A program made the position numbers and the translations under genes. From an uncultured Collinsella sp. (GTDB lineage: Bacteria > Actinomycetota > Coriobacteriia > Coriobacteriales > Coriobacteriaceae): DNA of 11,105 nt. Below are positions 6,103 to 11,105 of this stretch, piece by piece; the stretch's first letter is position 1; every line of letters begins with the position of its first letter. The stretch spans positions 1-11,105 of the forward strand of contig CAUFXK010000063.1 of NCBI GenBank assembly GCA_959596495.1, in the 5' to 3' direction. Below the pieces are notes generated by a model. That model was given only the letters and a program-made list of their open reading frames with translations, did no database searches and had not been told where the DNA came from.

Positions 6103-6690
6103 GTGTTTGGTATTGGAGAGGGTGAGCTCGCGATCATCGTGGTCTTCGGCTTTTTGCTGTTTGGCCCGGATAAGCTCCCGCAGATGGGCCGCACGATCGG
6201 CCGTGCCATCCGTCAGTTCCGCGAGACGCAGGAAAAGATGACGGCCGTTGTTCAGTCCGAGATTATCGATCCGGTGAGCGAGGCCGCGTCGGCCCCGGTC
6301 AAGCCCAAGAAGGCTGCTGCGACCGACGACGATTCCGATGCGGACGAGGATGCCGCCGAGACGGCAGCGCCCGCCAAGAAGGAGACCTTTGCCGAGCGTC
6401 GCGCTCGTCTTGCTGCCGAGAAGGCCGCGAGCGAGGGTGCTGCTGAGGGCGAAGGTGCTGCTGAGGAGCCTGCGACCGAGGGCGCCGACGCCGGGTCCGC
6501 CGATGCCGCCGCCGAGTCCGCTTCCACTGCAGAGCCAGAGCCCGAGCCCGAGCCGGCAGAGCCCACGACGGCTGACCTCTACGCCCGTCGTCCCCGCAAG
6601 CGCAAGGCCGTCGTCGACCAGCTCGCTCGCGAGCTCGAGGCCGAGGACGACACCGCTGCCGCCGACGCCCCGAAGGGAGGCGATGAGTAA
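6103..6690 (+). CDS. tatA: Sec-independent translocase TatA/TatB-family protein with long acidic tail
   Basis: This 195-residue membrane protein is the small subunit of the twin-arginine translocase, which moves folded proteins across the cytoplasmic membrane together with TatC. The start is GTG at 6103: GGAGG lies five bases upstream and the protein then begins MFGIGEGELAII, the exact TatA-type N-terminus. An in-frame ATG at 6058 would add 15 residues before the membrane helix and is unlikely. Domains in order: transmembrane helix about 7-20, FGPDKLP hinge at 20-26, and amphipathic helix about 27-46 (MGRTIGRAIRQFRETQEKM). A low-complexity Ala/Glu tail follows with an EPEPEPEP run near 144-151, and the protein ends with a basic patch (ARRPRKRK) and a short helix. 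Usual TatA is 60-90 residues, so the tail is much extended. TatA and TatB cannot be separated firmly here; no second small subunit is adjacent. It overlaps tatC by one base. Confidence 0.88.
   Translation: MFGIGEGELAIIVVFGFLLFGPDKLPQMGRTIGRAIRQFRETQEKMTAVVQSEIIDPVSEAASAPVKPKKAAATDDDSDADEDAAETAAPAKKETFAERRARLAAEKAASEGAAEGEGAAEEPATEGADAGSADAAAESASTAEPEPEPEPAEPTTADLYARRPRKRKAVVDQLARELEAEDDTAAADAPKGGDE
6435..6466 (+). repeat. 18-base tandem repeat inside tatA
   Basis: GGTGCTGCTGAGG occurs at 6436-6448 and again at 6454-6466, an 18-base period encoding two copies of Gly-Ala-Ala-Glu within the low-complexity tail. Together with the Glu-Pro run at 6532-6564 it suggests that the tail length may vary by slippage. 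Confidence 0.6.
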
Positions 6691-7481
6691 TGCCTATCGG
6701 ACCTGCTCGTATGCCGCTCTTCGATCACTTGGGAGAGCTCCGTCGCCGCCTGACCATCGTGGTCGTGTCGGTGTTTGCCGCCGCCATCGTGCTGTACTTT
6801 GCCACGCCCGTGGTGCTCGATATCCTGGAAGACCCCATCCGCTCGTTTGTGCCGGACGGTAAGTTCTACATCACCACCACACTCGGCGGCTTTGGCCTGC
6901 GCTTCTCGCTGGCCATCAAGATGGCCGTGGTCATGTGCACGCCCATGATCATCTGGCAGATCCTGGCATTTTTCCTGCCGGCGCTGCGCCCCAACGAGCG
7001 CAAGTGGGTCGTGCCCACGGTGCTCGCCTCGACGGTGCTGTTCTTCCTGGGTGCCATCTTCTGCTACTTCATCATCATCCCGGCGGGCTTTGAGTGGCTC
7101 ATCGGCGAGACCTCGGCCGTCGCTACGGCGCTGCCCGACCTGGAGAACTACGTCAACATGGAGCTGCTCTTTATGATCGGCTTTGGTGTGGCGTTTGAGC
7201 TGCCGCTCATCATCTTCTACCTGTCCGTTTTCCACATCGTGTCCTATGCGGCCTTCCGCAGCGCCTGGCGCTACGTGTACGTAGGCCTGCTCGTGGGTTC
7301 GGCTGTGATTACGCCCGACGGCTCGCCCGTTACGCTGGGTCTCATGTATGGCGCCCTGCTCTCGCTCTACGAGATTTCGCTCGCCATCGCTCGCGTGGTC
7401 ATTACCGCGCGCGAGGGCAAGGAGGGCCTGTTCGTGAGCCGTCTGGACCTGTTCTCGGACGACGAGGACGACGAGGAGTAA
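6690..7481 (+). CDS. tatC: Sec-independent protein translocase TatC
   Basis: This 263-residue polytopic membrane protein is the signal-peptide receptor of the twin-arginine translocase. HLGELRRRL at 13-21 is the conserved cytoplasmic N-terminal motif. PALRPNERKW at 97-106 contains E103, equivalent to the key twin-arginine-binding glutamate of E. coli TatC. FGVAFELP at 165-172 carries E170, the usual membrane glutamate, and VITPDGSP at 206-213 matches the conserved aspartate loop before the last helices. About six hydrophobic segments are spread over residues 20-240, and the C-terminus is strongly acidic (DDEDDEE). The ATG overlaps the tatA stop codon (TAATG), with GGGAGG nine bases upstream, implying translational coupling. 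The length is normal. It is followed six bases later by hypA, and hypA's ribosome site lies inside the last tatC codons. Confidence 0.95.
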   Translation: MPIGPARMPLFDHLGELRRRLTIVVVSVFAAAIVLYFATPVVLDILEDPIRSFVPDGKFYITTTLGGFGLRFSLAIKMAVVMCTPMIIWQILAFFLPALRPNERKWVVPTVLASTVLFFLGAIFCYFIIIPAGFEWLIGETSAVATALPDLENYVNMELLFMIGFGVAFELPLIIFYLSVFHIVSYAAFRSAWRYVYVGLLVGSAVITPDGSPVTLGLMYGALLSLYEISLAIARVVITAREGKEGLFVSRLDLFSDDEDDEE

Positions 7482-7487
7482 ATCGGT

Positions 7488-7844
7488 ATGCACGAGGTTG
7501 GCATTGTCAACGGCATACTCGATACAGTGATTCGCGCGGCGCGTGGGGCGGGGGCCTCGCGCGCCGTTTTGGTAATGCTGCGTATCGGGGATATGACCGA
7601 GGTCGTGCGCGAGGCGCTCGACTTTGCGTGGGAGACATTTCGCGACGAGGACCCGCTCACGCGAGGCTGCGAGCTTGCCGTGGAGGAGGTCCATCCACAA
7701 AGCGAGTGTCTGGACTGCGGTGAGGTTTTCGACCACGATCGCTTCCACTGTCGCTGTCCCCAGTGTGGTGGTGCCAACGTGCGCCTACTGCACGGCCGCG
7801 AGCTCGATATCGCAAGTATCGAGATCGAAACCCCCGACGATTAG
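7488..7844 (+). CDS. hypA: Hydrogenase nickel-insertion protein HypA
   Basis: This 118-residue cytoplasmic metallochaperone delivers nickel with HypB to the large subunit of [NiFe] hydrogenase (in some bacteria also to urease). The invariant N-terminal MHE provides the nickel ligand H2. The zinc site is two CxxC motifs, CLDC at 74-77 and CPQC at 90-93, with an extra C88 just before the second. The length matches the usual 113-120 residues. GAGGAG nine bases upstream lies within the end of tatC, and the gap to tatC is only six bases, so hypA almost certainly shares a transcript with tatA and tatC. HypB follows 55 bases later. No hydrogenase, hypC, hypD, hypE or hypF gene is in the window, so the target enzyme is not shown. 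Confidence 0.94.
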   Translation: MHEVGIVNGILDTVIRAARGAGASRAVLVMLRIGDMTEVVREALDFAWETFRDEDPLTRGCELAVEEVHPQSECLDCGEVFDHDRFHCRCPQCGGANVRLLHGRELDIASIEIETPDD

Positions 7845-7899
7845 CCCGCTAGCCATCTGGTGATGGGGTATAAAGGGGCCAAAGTAAGGAGCGCTAAGT

Positions 7900-8583
7900 A
7901 TGGCCGAGAAAACGATTGATATCGCGTCGCCGATTCTGTCGCGCAACGAGCGCCTGGCAGATCAGCTGCGTCAGCGATTTGAGCAGACGAACACCTACGT
8001 GATCAACGTGCTGTCGAGCCCCGGCTCGGGTAAGACCACTACGATTCTGGGCACCAACGAGCGCCTGCGTGACAAAGCCGGCCTGCGCTGTGCTGTCATC
8101 GAGGGCGATATCGCCTCGGATGTCGACGCCATCACCATGAAGGAAGCCGGCATGCCCGCCATCCAGATCAACACGGGCGGCCTGTGCCACCTCGAGGGCA
8201 ACATGATCATGGAGGCCGTCGATGCCTTCGACCAGGCTGTGGGTCTGGAGAACATCGACGTCATCTTTATCGAAAACGTGGGTAACCTGGTCTGCCCGGT
8301 CGACTTTGACCTGGGCGAGAACCTGTCCATCATGATTCTTTCGGTGCCCGAGGGCGACGACAAGCCCATCAAGTACCCGGGCATCTTCCAGCACGCCGGC
8401 GCGCAGCTGCTCAACAAGGTCGACGTGGCTCCGGCTTTCGATTTTGACATGGATAGGTATACTAAGACACTCGATGACCTCAATCCGCAGGCGCCGCGGT
8501 TTGCCGTGAGCGCGCGCAAGGGCGAGGGCATGGATGCCTGGTGCGATTGGCTCATCGGGCAGATTGAGCAAGCAAGGGCGTAA
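7900..8583 (+). CDS. hypB: Hydrogenase nickel-incorporation GTPase HypB
   Basis: This 227-residue cytoplasmic SIMIBI-class GTPase works with HypA to load nickel into [NiFe] hydrogenase. The P-loop SPGSGKTT is at 40-47 and the switch/metal aspartates lie in GDIASD at 69-74. The G-domain metal site is C96-H97 in TGGLCHLEG with C132 in NLVCPVD, corresponding to C166, H167 and C198 of E. coli HypB. The guanine-specificity motif NKVD is at 172-175. It is the short form: the E. coli N-terminal nickel site CxxCGC and the His-rich stretch of some homologues are absent, so nickel storage is not expected. AAGGAG eight bases upstream sets the start. The 55-base gap after hypA contains TATAAA at 7869-7874, which might be a weak internal promoter. 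Confidence 0.95.
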   Translation: MAEKTIDIASPILSRNERLADQLRQRFEQTNTYVINVLSSPGSGKTTTILGTNERLRDKAGLRCAVIEGDIASDVDAITMKEAGMPAIQINTGGLCHLEGNMIMEAVDAFDQAVGLENIDVIFIENVGNLVCPVDFDLGENLSIMILSVPEGDDKPIKYPGIFQHAGAQLLNKVDVAPAFDFDMDRYTKTLDDLNPQAPRFAVSARKGEGMDAWCDWLIGQIEQARA

Positions 8584-8637
8584 GTCGGCCGCCATACGGG
8601 CGGGCGTAGCCGCAGAGATACGAGATAGGAGCCTCTT

Positions 8638-11105
8638 TTGAAGCTCATCATCGCCGAGAAAAACGACGCCGCGCGTCAGATCGCCGAGCGTCTGTCCACG
8701 GGCAAACCCAAAAAGGACAAGGTGTACAACACCGCCATCTACCGTTTTGAGTGGAAGGGCGAGGAGTGCGTGACCATCGGCCTTGCCGGTCACATCCTGG
8801 CGCCCGATTTTTGCGACAGCGTGCTGTTCGATAAAAAGCTGGGCTGGTATTCGGTCACGGAGGACGGCGAAATGCTGCCGGCCGACATGCCCGATGGCTT
8901 GGCCCGCCCGCCGTACGACACCAAGCGCAAGCCGTTTCTTGCCGACGGTATCTCCATCAAGGGCTGGAAGCTCGAGAGCCTGCCCTACCTCACCTGGGCG
9001 CCCGTCATTAAGCTGCCGGCCGAGAAAGAACTCATTCGTTCGCTCAAGAACCTCGCTAAAAAGTCCGACAGCGTCATCATCGCCACGGACTTCGATCGCG
9101 AGGGTGAGCTGATCGGTTCGGACGCTCTCAACAAGGTGCGCGAGGTCGCGCCGGACTTGCCGGTCGCCCGCGCCCAGTATTCTTCATTTACCAAGGCCGA
9201 GATTACGCAGGCCTTCGACAATCTTGTCTCGCTCGACCAGAATCTGGCCGACGCCGGCGAGAGCCGCCAGCACATCGACCTCATTTGGGGCGCGGTGCTC
9301 ACGCGCTACCTGACGCTCGCCAAGTTTGGCGGCTTTGGCAACGTGCGCTCCGCCGGCCGCGTGCAGACGCCGACGCTCGCCCTGGTGGTCGAGCGCGAAC
9401 GCGAACGCATGGCGTTTGTGCCCGAGGACTATTGGCAGATTCGCGGCATGGGTGCCGCTCAGGGTGCTGCCGAGGATGACCGCTTTAAGATTGCGCACAA
9501 GACGACACGTTTTACCGACAAAGATGCTGCCGAGACGGCGTACGGCCACGTCGACGGCGCTACGACGGCAACCGTCGCCGCGGTGACCAAGCGCTCCCGC
9601 AAGCAGCAGCCGCCCACGCCGTTTGCGACGACCTCGCTGCAGGCTGCCGCCGCGGCCGAGGGCATCTCACCTGCACGTACCATGCGCATCGCCGAGTCCC
9701 TCTACATGGCGGGCCTCATCAGCTATCCGCGTGTCGACAACACCGTGTACCCTGCGACGCTCGATCTGGGCGCCGTGGTGAGCGACCTGGCAAAGATCAA
9801 CCCGGCGCTGGCGCCCGTGTGCAAAAAGGTACTCGCCGGCCCCATGAAGCCCACGCGCGGCAAAGTCGAGACCACCGACCACCCGCCCATCTACCCCACG
9901 GGCGAAGGCGATCCGTCCACGCTCGACGGCGGCCAGCGCAAGCTCTACGACCTCATCGCCCGCCGCTTCCTGGCGACGCTTATGGGTCCCGCGACCATCG
10001 AGAATACCAAGCTCGAGCTCGACGTGAACGGTGAGCCGTTCGTGGCTTCGGGCGATGTGCTCGTGACCCCGGGTTTCCGCGAGGCGTACCCGTACGGACT
10101 CAAGCGCGACGAGCAGATGCCGCCGCTGGAGCAGGGCGACACGGTCGACGTGTTCGACATTAAGCTCGAGGCCAAGCAGACCGAGCCGCCCGCGCGCTAC
10201 AGCCAGGGTAAGCTCGTGCAGGAGATGGAAAAGCGTGGCCTGGGCACCAAGTCCACGCGCGCGAGCATCATCGAGCGCCTGTACGCCGTGCGTTACCTCA
10301 AAAACGATCCCGTGGAGCCGAGCCAGCTGGGCATCGCCATCATCGACGCGCTGACGCAGTTTGCCCCGCGCATCACGAGCCCCGATATGACCAGCGAGCT
10401 CGACGGCGACATGACTCGCGTCGAGCGCGGCGAGGACACCGAAGAGCATGTCGTGACGCACTCGCGTGCGCTGCTGGCCGGCGTGCTCGACGAGCTGCTC
10501 AAGCATACGCAGGAGCTCGGCGACGCCATCAGCGACGCCGTCACGGCCGATGCGCGCGTGGGCACCTGCCCCAAGTGCGGCAAGGACCTGGTTATGAAGA
10601 CGAGCGCCAAGACCCGCGGCAGCTTCATTGGCTGCATGGGCTGGCCCGACTGCGACGTGACCTATCCGGTGCCGAGCGGCGTCAAGGTGAGCCCGCTCGA
10701 GGGCGAGGCCGCCGTGTGCCCCGAGTGCGGTGCGCCGCGCATCAAGTGCCAGTCATTCCGCCAGAAGGCTTTCGAGATTTGTGTGAATCCGACGTGCCCC
10801 ACCAACTACGAGCCCGACCTTAAAGTGGGCGAGTGCAAGGTGTGTGCCGAGGCCGGACGCCATGGCGACCTGATCGCGCACAAGAGCGAGAAGAGCGGCA
10901 AGCGCTTTATCCGCTGCACCAACTACGATGACTGCGGCGTGAGCTATCCGCTGCCGGCGCGTGGCAAGCTCGAGGCGACGGGCGAGACCTGTCCCGAGTG
11001 CGGCGCCCCCATCGTGGTGGTTAACACGGCGCGCGGTCCGTGGCGTATCTGCGTCAACATGGACTGCCCGACCAAGGAGAAGAAGCCCGCCCGCGGCCGC
11101 AAGAC
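8638..11105 (+). CDS. topA: Type IA DNA topoisomerase, archaeal-like, with C-terminal zinc ribbons (3' end outside window)
   Basis: At least 822 residues are present with no stop, and the gene is cut by the right edge. It relaxes negatively supercoiled DNA by a transient 5'-phosphotyrosine strand break. The start is TTG at 8638, chosen because AGGAG lies six bases upstream and the protein then begins MKLIIAEKNDAAR, the first Toprim strand with acidic E7. Toprim DxDxE is ATDFDREGELIG (D151, D153, E155). The catalytic tyrosine is Y363 in LISYPRVDNTVYP, and TDHPPIYPTGEG follows about 50 residues later. From what I know of the family, these motifs are closer to archaeal topoisomerase I than to bacterial TopA (YMRTDS, AHEAIRPT) or TopB. 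The C-terminus has four cysteine zinc ribbons, with cysteine sets at 644-672, 694-720, 733-766 and 785-810, then a Lys/Arg/Pro tail. It follows hypB by 54 bases with no terminator, so read-through is plausible. Confidence 0.9.
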   Translation, partial: MKLIIAEKNDAARQIAERLSTGKPKKDKVYNTAIYRFEWKGEECVTIGLAGHILAPDFCDSVLFDKKLGWYSVTEDGEMLPADMPDGLARPPYDTKRKPFLADGISIKGWKLESLPYLTWAPVIKLPAEKELIRSLKNLAKKSDSVIIATDFDREGELIGSDALNKVREVAPDLPVARAQYSSFTKAEITQAFDNLVSLDQNLADAGESRQHIDLIWGAVLTRYLTLAKFGGFGNVRSAGRVQTPTLALVVERERERMAFVPEDYWQIRGMGAAQGAAEDDRFKIAHKTTRFTDKDAAETAYGHVDGATTATVAAVTKRSRKQQPPTPFATTSLQAAAAAEGISPARTMRIAESLYMAGLISYPRVDNTVYPATLDLGAVVSDLAKINPALAPVCKKVLAGPMKPTRGKVETTDHPPIYPTGEGDPSTLDGGQRKLYDLIARRFLATLMGPATIENTKLELDVNGEPFVASGDVLVTPGFREAYPYGLKRDEQMPPLEQGDTVDVFDIKLEAKQTEPPARYSQGKLVQEMEKRGLGTKSTRASIIERLYAVRYLKNDPVEPSQLGIAIIDALTQFAPRITSPDMTSELDGDMTRVERGEDTEEHVVTHSRALLAGVLDELLKHTQELGDAISDAVTADARVGTCPKCGKDLVMKTSAKTRGSFIGCMGWPDCDVTYPVPSGVKVSPLEGEAAVCPECGAPRIKCQSFRQKAFEICVNPTCPTNYEPDLKVGECKVCAEAGRHGDLIAHKSEKSGKRFIRCTNYDDCGVSYPLPARGKLEATGETCPECGAPIVVVNTARGPWRICVNMDCPTKEKKPARGRK

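Noticed and set aside
6579..7748. 389-codon - strand frame opposite tatA, tatC and hypA
   Set aside because: The product is His/Asp/Gly-rich shadow sequence without domains, while the + strand genes have clear motifs.
7841..7874. Separate hypB promoter (TTAGCC and TATAAA)
   Set aside because: The spacer would be about 22 bases, too long for a standard promoter; hypB is more simply co-transcribed with hypA.
9667..10506. 279-codon - strand frame opposite the topoisomerase
   Set aside because: Antisense to the conserved catalytic domain; no recognisable domain or strong ribosome site.

Overview
The window is about 60% GC, with dense genes, mostly GGAGG-type ribosome sites and strong G/C third-position bias. 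It reads as chromosomal DNA of a high-GC Gram-positive bacterium. The gene types and codon style resemble the gut Coriobacteriia, with Collinsella my best guess. That assignment is inferred from protein and repeat style, not from a marker gene. There are ten complete genes and one that runs off the right edge. I see no tRNA, rRNA, CRISPR array, transposase or phage gene.

Left part (1-3830): three independently transcribed housekeeping genes, all on the + strand. They are a ROK-family sugar kinase (probable glucokinase), a manganese-dependent family II inorganic pyrophosphatase (ppaC), and an NhaA Na+/H+ antiporter. The kinase gene is bracketed by two hairpin repeats in opposite orientation; they share the loop core GGGACAGGTT but have different, still self-complementary stems. 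A strong terminator ends ppaC. The roughly 270-base gap before nhaA holds an imperfect palindrome and a terminator-like hairpin close to the nhaA ribosome site, which could be a regulatory leader.

Middle part (3830-5950): a perfect 16-bp bidirectional terminator separates nhaA from a convergent 84-residue hypothetical gene on the - strand. That gene is divergent from a large AspT-type class I aminotransferase. A single-domain STAS anti-sigma-factor antagonist follows, with no kinase partner nearby.

Right part (6000-11105): a probable operon of tatA, tatC, hypA and hypB, possibly continuing into a type IA DNA topoisomerase. tatA and tatC overlap by one base, and hypA starts six bases after tatC. 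Tat exports folded proteins, while HypA and HypB insert nickel into [NiFe] hydrogenase, whose exported forms classically use Tat. The linkage therefore suggests joint control of nickel-enzyme maturation and export, although no hydrogenase gene is visible here. The topoisomerase starts with TTG, carries archaeal-style active-site motifs, and ends in at least four cysteine zinc ribbons before the window cuts it off.

I did not find a wholly new multi-gene system. The best leads are the flanking hairpin repeats, the nhaA leader, the tat-hyp linkage and the archaeal-type topoisomerase.
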